From the NCBI GenBank assembly GCA_028554755.1, contig JAPTOF010000019.1, positions 9,241,001 through 9,305,000 of the forward strand: DNA of 64,000 nucleotides, given 5' to 3'. Positions 21,300 to 33,862 of this stretch are shown piece after piece; the first letter of the stretch is position 1, and the number at the start of each line of letters is the position of its first letter. Under the pieces are notes generated by a model. The model did not search any database. It was not told the DNA's origin and saw only the letters and a program-made list of their open reading frames with translations. The translations under genes and the position numbers were made by a program. The stretch comes from Cordia subcordata (taxonomy: Eukaryota > Streptophyta > Magnoliopsida > Boraginales > Cordiaceae).

Positions 21300-22771
21300 A
21301 TTATAGACTTTATAAGAGAGTAGCTTAAGTGATTGAGGTTATTTTTTCTTCAAGAGTGAAGTCCTAGGTTCAAACCGAATGAGGGACGGGGATTGGGTTG
21401 GAGATGGGAGATTAGAAGAAAAAACTTTATTAAAAATATATATAAGTTCAGACTTTGTTAGGTTCATTGGAAGATCTTATTTATTTTTCAATGTTATCTC
21501 GATCATATAATAGTTTGATCAAGATCAACTTACATTCATTAAATAGGATCTTGAGATCTACTCAAAAATATTATGACAAATTCAACCTTGATTTGATGGA
21601 ACCCTTTGTATAAATAAAGAAAAGAGCTCAAATCCAAATCCGAGTCTGAACTTAGATTGAGCTTTGCTAACCTCATTATAAAAACTATGATTTAATTTTT
21701 CTTTCTTGGAATAGAAGCATTCACCTTTTCTTAAGAAAGTCTACTTGATTGTAAATGGTGCTCTAAAATAATAGCTAAAAATCTTGAAATATAATTTCAA
21801 TACTTTGAAAGCTAAAAAGAATTAAGTGAACTTTGTCACTTGGTCATTACTATGTTCATATAATATATAAGAGCAACAAAAATATAAAATTTGTTAATTG
21901 CATCTCAAAAAAATAAAATCACAAGAAGATGCACGTACATGGGTACCAATCAAGAACAAAGACCTTAGATAACTGACGGGAGGAGTTTGTCTTAGGATCT
22001 CAAATATTGAAATTTGTGCTTTTCAAGGTATTATGTGCTAAAATGGTTTTCTAGAGAATATATATTATTCCCTATAAATTTGTCAAGGGGTGAAAATCAA
22101 CTAAGGAAATTCTTTTAGTTTTTCAAACTTAAAACATCCATATAATAATATATTTGCTGCTAGTTGACTTACATTCATTTGATATGATCGAGCTTGAACT
22201 CTAATGAAGTTTTTATGGCAAGTTCAAGTTTGGAATTGGTAATGTGACAACTCTAGAGATTAGGGGAAAGAGCTCAAATTCAACTCTAAACCTGAATACA
22301 AATTAAGCTTGACTTCTTTACAATAAGTGTTATTTAATGTAAATTTTTCTTGATATCTTCTCCCTTTCTTTCCCTCGATAAAGTTTATTTTAAGTATAAA
22401 TTTGATATATGTATGCATGCGTTTGTGTTAGATCTCAAATATTGAAGTTTTTTGAATTATAATGTTCATTGAAATGTTGCACTTTATGCATTTATTTTTG
22501 ATTAGGCTAGAAGCATTATAATTGTATATTAAGAAAGAAACTGGTTTGAACAGGTGTTTGGTTAATGCACTGCCACTTAGAAATGCACGTGTCAACGGGT
22601 CTAGCAACTGCTTTTATTGTGGAGAATGGACCAACTCCTTCAACATCACTGCCTCCGCCTCCTCTTGACTTTCCAAAATGTAACAATTTTAAAACCAACA
22701 TTGCATCAACTGGTCAACTTCGTGTGGGTTTACCTTCAGAAAAGTCAGTTGGGTTTACCAGTTCTGTGTAA
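15523..22771 (+). CDS. Laccase A (multicopper oxidase), intact, six exons
   Basis: Exons 15523-15606, 15685-15836, 18781-19025, 19540-19668, 19783-20754 and 22554-22771, all with GT..AG introns, join to 1,800 bp (599 residues). Lengths 152, 245 and 129 for exons 2-4 are those usual in plant laccases. A signal peptide ([20 protein letters not shown]) points to the cell wall. Copper ligands are complete: H78 and H80 (HWHG), H123 and H125 (WWHAH), H471, H474 and H476 (HPIHLHG), H533-C534-H535 and H539 (HCHLEMH), with Leu544 as type 1 axial residue. Laccases oxidise phenolics such as monolignols or flavonoids and reduce oxygen to water; the substrate here cannot be told. Introns 2 (2.9 kb) and 5 (1.8 kb) are large. 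The frame is intact, but MULE-A separates the upstream promoter from the TATA box, so expression may be altered. Confidence 0.95.
16086..16887. mobile_element. Non-autonomous hAT element in laccase A intron 2
   Basis: Terminal inverted repeats are TAGGGACGGATC and GCAGGGACGGAAC (read inward), of the hAT CAGGG type. Flanking 8-mers CTTTCTGT (16078-16085) and CTTCCTAT (16888-16895) match at six of eight positions. No transposase is present. The same insertion with the same target site begins at 63228 in laccase E, so it predates that duplication. Confidence 0.8.
16940..17420 (+). mobile_element. Degenerate copia-type LTR in laccase A intron 2
   Basis: Pieces such as AGCTCATACAAATTAG, CCTATAAATATAGGG, TATCAAGAGAG, TTATCCCAAAGGCGAATTGTGG and GTCGAACC-like text align in order with the LTR at 55576-56088. 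There is no primer binding site or coding region next to it. Read as an old solo or truncated LTR. Confidence 0.55.
17452..17586. repeat. Compound microsatellite (TCG)n(TAA)n(TCA)n(TAA)n(TCA)n
   Basis: Trinucleotide runs in intron 2 of laccase A: TCG, about 15 TAA units, TCA units interrupted by one TCG, a short TAA run, then more TCA. Likely length-polymorphic. Confidence 0.95.
21256..21292. repeat. (TA)n microsatellite in laccase A intron 5
   Basis: About 18 TA units in the 1.8-kb intron 5. Confidence 0.9.
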
Positions 22772-25002
22772 TGTCAAATAGCCCAGTCTTGTATGTTGTG
22801 TGTGTTATGTCAACACATCGTTATTTGGATGTGATTCTGAGTCTATCTATTGTTCTTTCAATCTAGCCTATGTGAACACACTGTCATTGGATGTTATTAG
22901 TTTTTACTCTTCTTTAGATATAACTATATGTTTATATTCCCTTAGTAATTATATAGTGACTATCAAATATTAATAATATATGTATATTTTATGTAGTAAT
23001 CAATTTAACATTTGAGATTTACTATTACTAGTACTATTGTTATCTTTAGTAGAAAAAGAAGTGAAATTATGTCACCAACTAAACATTGCACATACGAATC
23101 CAACAATACCTTTGAATCGAAAAATTAATAGTTTAGCTAATTTATGTATCATAGTATATGAAAATAAAATTGTCAATTGTGATTGTTTTACTAATAATAG
23201 GTATTATTATAAAAGCTGTTTAGGTGAGTATACAACAGCTTTCAAACTCATACATAAGTGGAATGTCAAAAGAGTATGTGGGGAAAAACTATACTAATTC
23301 TAGTAGTATGGCTAAATTTATTAGAATTATATTACAAGATATATTAACCTCTACTCATTTATTTTCTTTCTCTTTTTACTTATCCATGCTAGTCTCTGTC
23401 ATTTTCTATTCGGCAATGCTTATGGTTCACCTCTTTTAAGGCAAGATCCTAATCACATTATTAAATCTGACAAAAAATAAATCAAATATTAAATATGTGA
23501 AAATTATTGGATTATTACTAGAAGGCATTATTATTATCCCTCTTATTTTTTGCCAAAAAACATTATTATCCCTCTACTTGGTATTATTTATGATCCACTT
23601 TGATGTAAAAGATAACTCGTTATTTTATCAAAACATATAATAGTTTTCTCATATACAATCTAATGTAAGAGGCAAAATTTTAATAATCCAAAGATCTTTT
23701 TTATAAAATATTTACTAGAAAAGATTTTTATTTTTTTACATTTGGTAATACTGAAAAATTTGCCATTAAAAAATATTTTCAATCAATAGAAATTTAATTA
23801 GAAATGAAGGAAGACATTTTCAATTAATCAAGAAAATTAAAACATTGTCCATACAGTAGCTTTCTATTTCTCTCTCATCCCTCACCCTACCCCCACGCCC
23901 TACCCCCACCCCTCCCCCCTCCCCGATGGCCATCCCGAACTAAAGCTCCAATTTTTGGGTGTTATCTTGGAAATACAAAGAGGGTGTATTTAAGGGAAAG
24001 AGAAAAAGGAAAGGAAATAAATAAAAGAGAAGAAAAAGGAAAGAAAATAAGAAAAGAGAAAAGGAAAGGAAATAAAGAAAAGAAAAAAAAAAGGAAAGGA
24101 CATAGAGAAGACTAAGAAAAAAATAAAGAAGGAGAGAGATCCAAAAAAAAGCTTATATTAGTTTGCATGCCAACTAAAACATGCTAAGTAGAAGTGAAAA
24201 TAAGGCGATAAAAGTAGGGTGACGTCTAGCATCATTCCAAACCTTATAATGTAGTGTCATTGAAGCTGAAGAATATCATGCAAGCTAGGTACGATAATTG
24301 TAAGCTCTAAAATAATAGTTTTACTTTTAACTGAACCTTAATCATAGGCCGATCAACAAAATATATTGGGCGAACGTGAATTGTAGCTTTACTGACCTTA
24401 TAAATTTATGCAAAAATTTAGTTAAAAAAATTAATCATTTCTGTTTTAAAAGTATAATACATAGTTATAGAAAATTATATTAAAATTCTTTAACTAAATA
24501 GTAAACTCGCATGTGATGTCAGTATACATAGCAATAGAGTAATATTTATTCACTTTCTAATGATATGCAGACATCAATAATCTATGGTTAAACTAATACT
24601 AGAATTTTTTTTTTCCGAAGTATATATATACTCCAACGTCGATCATTCGTCAAAATGCATTTATTTTCTAATTTTATGGCAAAAGTAAATGTTTAAATCA
24701 TGATTTCACATATGATCTTAGTTCAGGTAAGAATTTATCGTAGATCCCTACAATTAAAATAACATAACAATGAAGATAGAGACATAACGGTGTCCTTCCA
24801 TTCCCAGCTGGGCAACACGACAAACCAATGGAATGAAGCAAAAACAAACAAAGCCAAGTAAGTGACCAGAAGTCCAAAACCAGAAGTGGAGGAGGCTACT
24901 AGAAAAGGCAAGATGCTTGTGAAAGCACAAAGCCAAAAGTTTGAAGTTAAAAAGTCAACTGCCCTCACAACGAGAGAAGTTCTAAAGGCTAAATTATTAG
25001 TT
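22772..25002. other. Intergenic region downstream of laccase A
   Basis: Presumably holds the 3' UTR and terminator of laccase A, but no clear signal stands out. A C-rich tract lies at about 23880-23925 and a purine-rich GGAAAGGAAATAA-type tract at 23990-24145. A hydrophobic minus-strand ORF at 24735-24968 matches nothing I recognise. Confidence 0.5.
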
Positions 25003-25592
25003 TATATTGTAGAAATATTTTTTTTTCAACCCAAAATTTTTAATTGCTTACAAAATTAACCCAGAGGTTTGCAAAAATAGACTATTCAAGTTATTGAAGT
25101 TCGGATTTGAACTTTGGAAGTTCCAAAATTTGGCCGTTAAAAAATCCCGTGATCGAATTTCGATAAATCGAACTTCCGAAGTTCGTTTTCGAACTTCGAA
25201 AGCTCAAATTCGAACTTCCAAAGTTCGATTGGTTTTTCTGCCACTACCAAAGATTCCCTGCGATGAAGTGACAAAGTGGTATGGAATCTGGCATAAACGA
25301 AGTTTCGAAGTTCGAATTTGAGCTTTCGAAGTTTGAAAAAGAACTTCCAAACTTCGAAATCGAACTTCGAAAGATTGAATTAAGGTTCCGTCAAAGATTC
25401 CCTACTATGATGTGACGGAGCAACAAGGAATCTCACAAAATCGAACTTTCAAAGTTCGAATTCGAATTTCCAAAATTTGAATTTGTTCCTATATAATCCC
25501 TTTTCCCTCCCTTCACCGGCTTATTCCAAATTCACTCAACCTCAAAACGTTCACACCCTCAGTCACATTTTGTAGCACTTTCACTCCAAAAG

Positions 25593-25771
25593 ATGAATGC
25601 AAATGTAGATGAGGTTACTGTGTATTTATATTATGGCAGCCACAAAATTGAAATAGATCATGGGCTCGACTAAGTGGGTCCAAATTTATCCTGTAAAATA
25701 AAAATTCATCTCGGAACGACATATAATCAATTTGTATCTCGTATATTCAGGAAGCTCCAATTATGGCCTAC
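25593..25771 (+). pseudogene. mudrA-like transposase N-terminus (MULE-B)
   Basis: MNANVDEVTVYLYYGSHKIE, a GLD followed by a stop, then VGPNLSCKIKIHLGTTYNQF and VSRIFRKLQL. This is the N-terminal domain of the MULE-A transposase, with one stop. It is cut at 25771 by an LTR. Confidence 0.85.
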
Positions 25772-27370
25772 TGATATGTCTTGGTTTTACGTGTGTTTGC
25801 ATTACTTGCTCCTTTGTTTTTAGAGGTGTATTATGCTATATAAAGTGCATTAGTGTAGCTTTACGTTACATTTGTGCATACTAGGATGCTATTGTGCATA
25901 GTCAAGCTTAAGGCATAAATGGTACACTAAAAGTGCACTTATCTTGTGTTTTAGGTGAGATTTCAAACAATGCTTGGAGCTTAAAATGATGAATAATGTG
26001 ATGATGAAGTCAAGCCAAAGGTGTTCTGGACGAGGAGAAAGCAAGAAGATTACATTTGCAAGCTCCTAGACAAAGAACGGAGGAACCGGGCGAAACCGAG
26101 CGCAACAGGAGCCAAATTCGGAGCTCGCAACCAAAGAGGACATGGCCTAAGTTTGGACATGTTTATAGGGTGAAAAAGATGAAGACAAAATGACTTGAGA
26201 GATTCCTAGAAGTTATACGAAGCCATAGCACAAAACCGCGCGCGAATCAGAGCCAAAACAAAGCTGAACGGAGCAAAACAAGAAGAGCCAACTGAATGTC
26301 CTTTAGAGAACCGGTGCACCAGCTCACTAGGCTGGTAAAACCAGTGAGCAACCTTCCTTTGGTGGAATAGAGAGCTCTTGGAGGTGATGCATCGGTTAGG
26401 TAGTCCCAGAAAATTGGCTATATAAGCCCTCTTTTGGCCACTTTATAGGAAAACAAGTTGTATTCTTTCACCCCATCTTCCAAAACCCTAATCCTCTTAT
26501 CACCCACCTCTCACACAGTCTTCGACACATAAAAGTACTTTGAAATCAAGCCTCTAAGAGGATCAAACACAAGGATTTGGGCGTAGCTCTTGGATTGTAA
26601 AGATATGGCTTTGGATAAAAAGGTAGCTTCTTTATCTCTCTTTTATCCTAAGTTAATGTATGTTTGATTAGAGCTATGTAGGGCGATTTACTCTTGTATT
26701 ATGGATGATTACTACTTTTTATTAAATGGGAACTTGATGGATTTATATATATATATATATATATATATAAATATATTATGCTTAGGGTTTCAAAGGCCAT
26801 TTTACATACATATCTATGTGTTTGTTGAAATGTCTCAATGATGTAGCATGTGTATATTGAAGTATATTTTTATATTAACCATTTCTAAATCATTATGCTA
26901 GCATGTCTATGTGTTTGTGTGGTGATTGAATGAAGTGGGTATGCTTATATACATGTCTATGTGTGTGTCTGCATATCAAATAGCATAAATAGCTTCTATT
27001 GCATACATGTCCGGTGCCATTGCTAAAATTGCTGTAATCTAAGTTTGTCTATGCGTTCAGTAGTAGAACATTCTAGAGTATTCTTGAATACCATGCCCTA
27101 AATGTGTTTGCTCTACGCTTTAATGTCAATTTTCACTATTGTGAAGCGATCGATGGTGCACCAACTAGTAACTAGCCTAGGTTGAGTCCCTTCTGGCTTT
27201 AAATCCAGCCAATAGGTGTCCAGATAGGTTTAGTTGATCTTAGTTCACTTAGGAAGGCTAGTTAGTCCACCCTAACGCCCTAGGTTCATAAGGATCACGC
27301 CGTAACTCTAAGTAGGGCAAAGCTTAGGGACGGACTCGCACCGAGTCCTAGGGGATTACCTATTACATCA
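25772..27370. mobile_element. Solo LTR (Ty3/gypsy-like) inside the MULE-B transposase
   Basis: Begins TGATATGTC and ends TTACATCA (TGAT..ATCA ends). It contains a TATA-type GGCTATATAAGCCC near 26407 and an (AT)n run near 26745. No coding sequence. The left flank is transposase N-terminus and the right flank is transposase C-terminus, and the 5-bp flanks differ, so a simple solo LTR does not explain the junction. Confidence 0.7.
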
Positions 27371-27972
27371 CTAGTAACTAACACCTTTATGAAGCTAAAG
27401 GGATATTTCCATGAGAGGTTGGCAAACGCAATGCACATGCAGAGAGATGGTCGTACTCTCACAGATAAAGCGAGAGAAAAGTATGAAAAGTGGGAGGCAT
27501 TTTCACCCAAGATGCGTTGCATGCATTAAGACTAGATGAGTGGTACCAGGTCAGGCAATTGCCAGGGTAATAGGATGATGTTCCCAACAAATAGGAGGTA
27601 GATTGGTTGGGAAAGACATGTACGTGTGGCAAGTGGACAGCCTGTCATATGCCATGCTCTAATGCCCAGTATATTGCCCGTTTTAGGGGTGGAAACCCTT
27701 CAACCATGGTAGATCAGCATTATACGGTGGAGGCATTTAAGGCGACATACTACGTGACATTTCAACTCTTAGGACACGAATTTTACTGGCCTCCAGGGCC
27801 TAGATGGACGTTACTTCCGAACCCATTTCGAGTGCACGAAAAAAGACGTGGGCAGGAAAGAGGTCGGCATATACTGAACGAGATGGACAACTCTGACCAA
27901 GGGAGAAAGTGTGGTTATTGCTGTAACCCAGGACATACCGCTCCAAATTGCCCCCTTAGACAAAATGCATAG
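27371..27972 (+). pseudogene. mudrA-like transposase C-terminus (MULE-B)
   Basis: Starts LVTNTFMKLKGYFHERLANA, followed by TDKAREKYEKWEAF. After stops comes a clean segment with the SWIM finger (KTCTCGKWTACHMPCSNAQY), FRGGNPSTMVDQHY, FYWPPGPRWTLLPNP and the CCHC knuckle KCGYCCNPGHTAPNCP. Colinear with the MULE-A transposase tail at 12480-11855. The DDE domain is missing. Confidence 0.88.
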
Positions 27973-28172
27973 CTTGTAATAGTTATCATGAAGTTGTTAT
28001 GTAATGTAATAGATCTGTGAATGTTGTAGGATTTTTTCATCTCAAGATATTGTCAAATATTTCCATATCAAAATATTGTCAACATCAACATAAATTCTAC
28101 TAGATCTAATAATAAGTACATATATGAAATGTAAAATGTAAGTTTAACCAGATATATAATAAGTACAATACA

Positions 28173-28400
28173 TCAATACTGAGATGGTGTGTAATGATAG
28201 GGCCTCTGACTCGTGGTGGTCCGGTTAGGTAAAACGAGTAGCGATTAATGAGGCGACACCGTGCATCTCCGAGTACAGCACAGATGCTGCTCTTCCTCAC
28301 GCTGTTCCTCAACAGTTCACTTGTCTACCAAATAATCACTGGTTGATGGGGGGCACTGAGGTGAATCAAATGTCTGCACGCGATGACTACTGTTGGCAAT
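28173..28400 (-). pseudogene. PMD gene 3' end (MULE-B)
   Basis: On the minus strand VLPNRTTTSQRPYHYTPSQY ends at a TGA (28175-28173), matching the PMD C-terminus in MULE-A (VLPDRTS..YYTPSQY). The rest of the gene is deleted. Positions 28400-29040 correspond to the PMD leader intron in inverse, including the donor-like TCTTGTAAGT. Confidence 0.75.
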
Positions 28401-29576
28401 CTACGATCCTTAATTAAATTTAAGATAACAACATAACAAAAATGTAAACCATACAATATAACAACAAATTATCAAAAATATATTTATTTTTTCTAAACTA
28501 AACTGTTAATTTGAGAATAACTATATTAATTTTCTAAACTATAATGTTCAAATAAATTCTATTAAATACACATGAATTTATTCAATTCCTAATACATATG
28601 CACAATACTTAATATATCACATCATCTTAACATTTTAATAATTATTTAATTAATCATAAAAAATCGCTAAAACCCTAAACTCATACTAAATATCTCCACA
28701 TTAAATAATTAATCGTAAAAAACCACTAAAGCCCTAAATCATACTAATTATATAACACAACTACAACTTTAATTTTCTAATATTTATAAATTTATATTAC
28801 TAAAATAAACAAAAAAGCTAAAAGTAACTAATTAAACAACCAATATAATTAATTACGTGCAAACACATGAACAATCTAATTAAGTAAATTTAAGCTACTT
28901 AGCAACATATAAATTTAAATTAAGCTACTGCCGCATAACAAAAATTTATAAAAAATAAAAAATATTACAAGATATAAAGATAATACATAATTAAAAAAAA
29001 CTAAGTGAACTTACAAGATATAGGCAAATCCTAGAATGTGGAGCTTTCTTTTAAAGTTTTTGGGTTTGGGTAGGAAAGATTTTTGAGAGATATTAGAGAG
29101 GATTGAGAGGAGAAATTCAAACGAGAGAGAAAATGGGGAGGGGGGATCAGCCATATAAAGGTCGATTTTGAACTTCTAAAGTTCGAAAATGAATTTCCAA
29201 AGCTAGAATCGAACTTCTGAAGTTCGAAATCGAACTTTTAAAATGTGTTTTCGAATTCTGAAAACACGTTTTAATGTGCTATCAGCCTTATCCGTCTATT
29301 ACTCCGAGAAGCTCGCCATTAAACTTAGAAGTTCGATAATGAACTTCCAAAATTCAAACTCAAAATTTGAAATTACGTTTATTAATACACCCTTCTTTGT
29401 TCACACTTAAGATGGAACATAATATTTATTTGAACTTTTAAAGTTCAAATTCGAACTTCAATAACTCAAAAGTCTATTTTGTAAACCTCTTTAAAACTAG
29501 GTTAATTTTGGAAGCAATTAAAAAATTACGGTTAAAATTTTTTTTTTTGGGTATATTGTATTGTGTATTATGCTAT

Positions 29577-29788
29577 ATTCCAGTTCAAGGTCATTATTGT
29601 AAAATTACACTTCGTATACTTGTATATAATACACATGAGCCACCCTAATTAGGGTATGAGAGCTTTTTACATTATTATGGTATTGGAGTTCAAAGTTATT
29701 ATTGTAAAATTACACTTCATATACTTGTATATAATACATATGAGCCACCATAATTAGAGTGTGAGAGCTTTTTACATTATTATAAATA
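29577..29788. repeat. Tandem duplication, about 105-bp unit, next to MULE-B
   Basis: 29577-29681 and 29682-29788 share GTAAAATTACACTTC, ATACTTGTATATAATACA, ATGAGCCACC and GAGAGCTTTTTACATTATTA. The array begins 16 bp after the MULE-B target duplication. Confidence 0.9.
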
Positions 29789-30015
29789 ACTACTCCCATA
29801 GAGACAAATGCTGAATGCTTGACCAATGTACTAGTCATTAGATTAAGGATTTGTTTGAATTGACTTTTTTCTTTAAAAAAAAAATTCTGAATAATTTTTT
29901 TAAAAAATATTTTTTAATAAGTCAACATTTTTAATTTTGGAAAAAAAGTTTCATTTAGTTTATTTTGTTTAAGTTGCAGTGTATTTAATTTAAATATCTA
30001 TTATAAAAAGATGTA

Positions 30016-31617
30016 TCTATACTATATATATAAAGTTGTTCTACAATATAACATATGAGCTCTATGGTTGCCACATCAACTTTCTTGAGCTCTAATTACA
30101 TGCCACGTCACATGTATAAAGCCTCACTAACAAGCCACATCATATCGCATTTTGATACATGTTCAAATTATGTTGGCATTTTTCAAAAATAAGTCCTTAA
30201 TGTTTTAATGTGTTCAAATTAATCTACAATATGTTGAAAGTGAATGATAAATTAGAGATTTTCTCATCATTAATTATTTTGGGACTTTTGATCTTCCTAT
30301 TAAGTAGTTGGATGTGAAATTCTAAGAGGTTATGAGACTTTTAGAAGTTCTCCATGATCTTGAGTATGTGATTGGTACGTGGAAGTTTTGCATCTCTTAG
30401 AATTTCTCCATGAATGTGATAATGAAGGCTTTATCTCTTTTAGCACCTATAAATAGCGGTCTTCTAGCAAGGCACAAGACACACCAAGAAGCAAGTCTTA
30501 CTCTACCCGGTCTTAATTAGTTGCATATAGTTTTACATAGTTCTAGCATTTGTAGCTTTCCATAACAGAAAGAGTTCAGACATTGAATCAAATTCAGACC
30601 TCAACTTTATTTGCATTGCAGTTTTAGTTGTAATTTATCTTTGTTTATTTCATATTCTTCATAATATACATCTCAAATTCTTATTTATTCTTTTCTAGAT
30701 TTATTTTATGTTATCATAAACTCTTTACTCAATGTTTTAATATTTTCAACATAATATTTATACAATACTATTAATAAAATTATACCTAAAAGATTTAAGA
30801 GGTTTTAGAAGATGTTATTTTATCTTTCGAAAAGCCTTAGGAGATGACACATCATATTAATTATCTTCTAATTTGACGCCACATAAATAATGTTTTATTT
30901 TTGTGGGATTTGCTTTTAATAATTACTCAATAACAAATATAAAAGATCATGTTTAGAGGATTTCTAAAATGAAAAAATACACAAAATATAAAAAGAAACA
31001 CACATAAAATTATATTTATAGGATATCCAGAACACATAAAAAATTTAACAATAATTATCTTTTAAGAACTCATAGACGGTGTTGGATCATCTTAACTATC
31101 TCTTAATTTGAGGCAAACCCAATAACTTTAATTATTATTGGCCCTATTTTTATTAGTTATGCAATAAGAACATAAAAGAACAAATACAAAATTACAAAAA
31201 TAAAAAATACAAAATTCATATTTATAACATGTTTAAAAAGTATAAAAATTATTAAAAAAAAGTAACTCAAAAACTCGGGAAAAGCACGGGATATGAAAAA
31301 CAAAACAAGAAGACACTAGGACCATGAATGGAGACAAAATGGCCCTAATTGCAAGGTGATTGAGAAAAGCCCTCTACAATTTTGAGATGTTCCAAAGCTT
31401 TTGTTAGCAAATGATCCCCTTATGTGTTTTATTTCTTCCACTCCTTCTCATTATTAATTCAAAATTTCTTTAATCAAAATACTTCAAATTTCTTAATTCA
31501 AAATTTCTATATTCAAAATAGTTTAAATTTTCATTATGTGATTAAATGGTTTACAAATTTCTAAAAATTATATAAAAACATTGATCCGTGCAAAGTACGG
31601 GCTTAGAGATTACTAGT
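30016..31617 (+). mobile_element. Non-autonomous Helitron
   Basis: The 5' end TCTATACTATATATATAAAG is the plant Helitron start type, preceded by A. The 3' end has a hairpin CCGTGCAAAGTACGG at 31586-31600, then 12 bp and CTAGT at 31613-31617, followed by T. Insertion between A and T with no target duplication is the Helitron signature. No Rep/helicase ORF is present. The interior (about 30430-30500) has a CTATAAATAG box and adjoining LTR-like text, possibly a captured promoter. Confidence 0.85.
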
Positions 31618-31919
31618 TTATTAAAAAAATATTTTCTAAAAAAATAGCCGAAACAAGCCTTAGACCACCACTGCAACTTGGCCACATAGATCCCATTAAT
31701 TTCATGATTGCATTTTAAAAATGAAACTTTTAAGTACAAGGCATGTGCATTTGATTTTAAAGATTCAGTTGGTAATTTAATTACTCTGATAATGGTTCCT
31801 CGTTGCATCACGCATGTGATCTTCTCTTAATTTCAACCACTAGTTTTGGCAGTACCTTATTATTTCCCAAGATTGTACCTCCTTGCGATTTTAAATTTTT
31901 AGTGTTAAAGAATATTTGG

Positions 31920-32345
31920 TTTTTAATATAATTCTTTATAATGTAAATAATTTATTTGGTCCCCTATCCTTTACTTTTTTGGAAATTAAGTCTCTTATCT
32001 TTAAAACATAATAATTTAGTCCTTTATTTTTACATTTAGTGACACATCTAGTCTCAAGTTCAAAAAACTCAACAAAATAACATGCTTGGATCTCTTATCT
32101 TAGCAATTTATTATTACATTATTTTCTTATCTTCACAATTTGTGACGTTGTAAGTCCCTTATTTTTATAATTTGGGACAACATTAGTCCCAATTTCATTA
32201 ATTTATTTACTTTTTTGAGTTTGGGACTAAAGGTGAGACAAGTTGCAAAAATAAGGACTGAATTGTCGTATTTTAAAGATAAAAAACTTTATTGTCAAAA
32301 AGATCAAAGATTATCCTTCGTTATATTATGTACTGGATTAGGTAA
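31920..32345. mobile_element. MITE-like inverted-repeat element
   Basis: The left (GTCCCCTATCCTTTAC, CTCTTATCTTTAAAA, TTTAGTCCTTTATTTTTAC) is mirrored by the right (AAAATAAGGACTGAATTGT, TTTTAAAGATAAAAAAC, AAAGATTATCC). Non-coding; superfamily not assigned. Confidence 0.6.
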
Positions 32346-33862
32346 TAATTAAGTTTATTTTCTTATTGTGTTTATTTTCTTAGTATCCTAGTTTTCTTAA
32401 TTAGTATGTTAGTTATCTTATTAGATTAGTTTTCTAGTCTTGATCATCACTAGTGGCTCACATTTTTTCTAGTACACGTTTTCTGTCCTGTGCTTGCCCT
32501 ATTTCTCTATTCTTTTCATTTTTTTTAAAAAAAATCTTGCACAAGGTATTAAAGTTAGACTCTTGGTCCAATCCTGAACATGGCAAATAAGCCTAGGTCT
32601 GGTCGGCCTAGCTCAACCCAACCCAACCTGACCCATAACCTAGTGTCGTCCGGTCTAGCCTAATTAGGCTCATCGATCACCCCACATGGGTTCAACAGTC
32701 AACCCAAACGATTGGCTAACATGGGCCTAATGGCTAGATAAGTTTTTCTTGCAAAATCTTTTACTTTTTCCAATTTTTACCCCCAACTGTATGAAGGCTA
32801 GTTTGATGGGTAAAATGAGAAAAATGCAAACTTTTGAACTCTATAAATACACTAAATTTTTACCATTTTGTTAACACAATAAACTATCTCTGCAATTCTC
32901 TTTACAACTTTATTTATTCACAAATTCAATCTATATTATCATTCCCATACATACAAATGCCTTCACCACTAGTTGCATTGATTTGGTCAAATTTTCACTA
33001 CTTTCTGAAACAACACAAAGTTAAATGTAAAATATACCAAAGAGAATATCCATATTCTCCATTACAGAGTACCAGTATTTCGCATAAGAATATTCACAAT
33101 AAACACCTTGGGTCCCTGAGTTAGAACAATGTGTATGAAGAATTATTCTCTTTGAAGTGTTGATCAAGTTGAATATGTTATTACTAGATTTGTATGATTA
33201 TCATATTATTAGGTTATTAAATTTATCGTTTTTAGTCTATGTTGTTTGACTGTTTCTATGTAATTTTTATTTATTAGGTAATTAAATTTCCCTCTGTTTG
33301 CTTTATTTTTATTTATATTAAATATTAATTGTTTAGACTTATATTTCCTTTTTGGACAATTGTAAAAAAGATTAAAATAATGAGCTAATGTAATAATACT
33401 AGCATAATTGCTACATCATATATTTAATTGTGGTAAAAAAAAATTGAAAAGACTACAAATCTAACTTTATTAATCACAAGCCCTCTCCATGTATTTCTTT
33501 TAAAATTATCCCTTATTTTCCTTAAAAACTTTATTTTTTAAAAAAATATTTTGATCATGATCAAACTTTCTTATTTATTCATCTTTTTTTTTTCTCTAAA
33601 AACTCTCAACATTAATATCACACATATAAAAGATTTTTAGGCCTTAATGTAATAGCTAATGTAAGGTTTAATTTTATGCATATACTTCATATAAGGTTTA
33701 GTGCAAATGAGAAATAGTTATATTTGTATTAATGAAGCACAAATAGCGTTATAACTACCACCCTTATGGGCAACATAAGGGCTACATAGTGCAAATAAGA
33801 CATAGGGTCGAAGAGGTATCAATGATATTTCACATTGATACAATGGTCGGATTGCAAGATCT
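32346..33862. other. AT-rich intergenic stretch, nothing identified
   Basis: No gene or clear element boundary seen. The 32834-33124 ORF is low-complexity and unmatched. Confidence 0.45.

Larger units (their letters stand above)
25012..29551. mobile_element. MULE-B, inverted copy of the MULE-A family with interior replaced
   Basis: A perfect 9-bp target duplication, TATATTGTA, lies at 25003-25011 and 29552-29560. TIRs (left: CAACCCAAAATTTTTAATTG, then AAAATTAACCCAGAGGTTT; right inverted at 29460-29551) and subterminal CGAACTT..AAGTTCG palindromes match MULE-A. Gene order is reversed relative to MULE-A: transposase reads + from 25593, PMD reads - from the right. The transposase middle is replaced by a solo LTR and most of the PMD gene is gone. 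Confidence 0.9.

Noticed and set aside
24735..24968. Hydrophobic 77-residue minus-strand ORF
   Set aside because: No recognised family, no supporting gene structure, in AT-rich intergenic DNA. Left unannotated as a gene.
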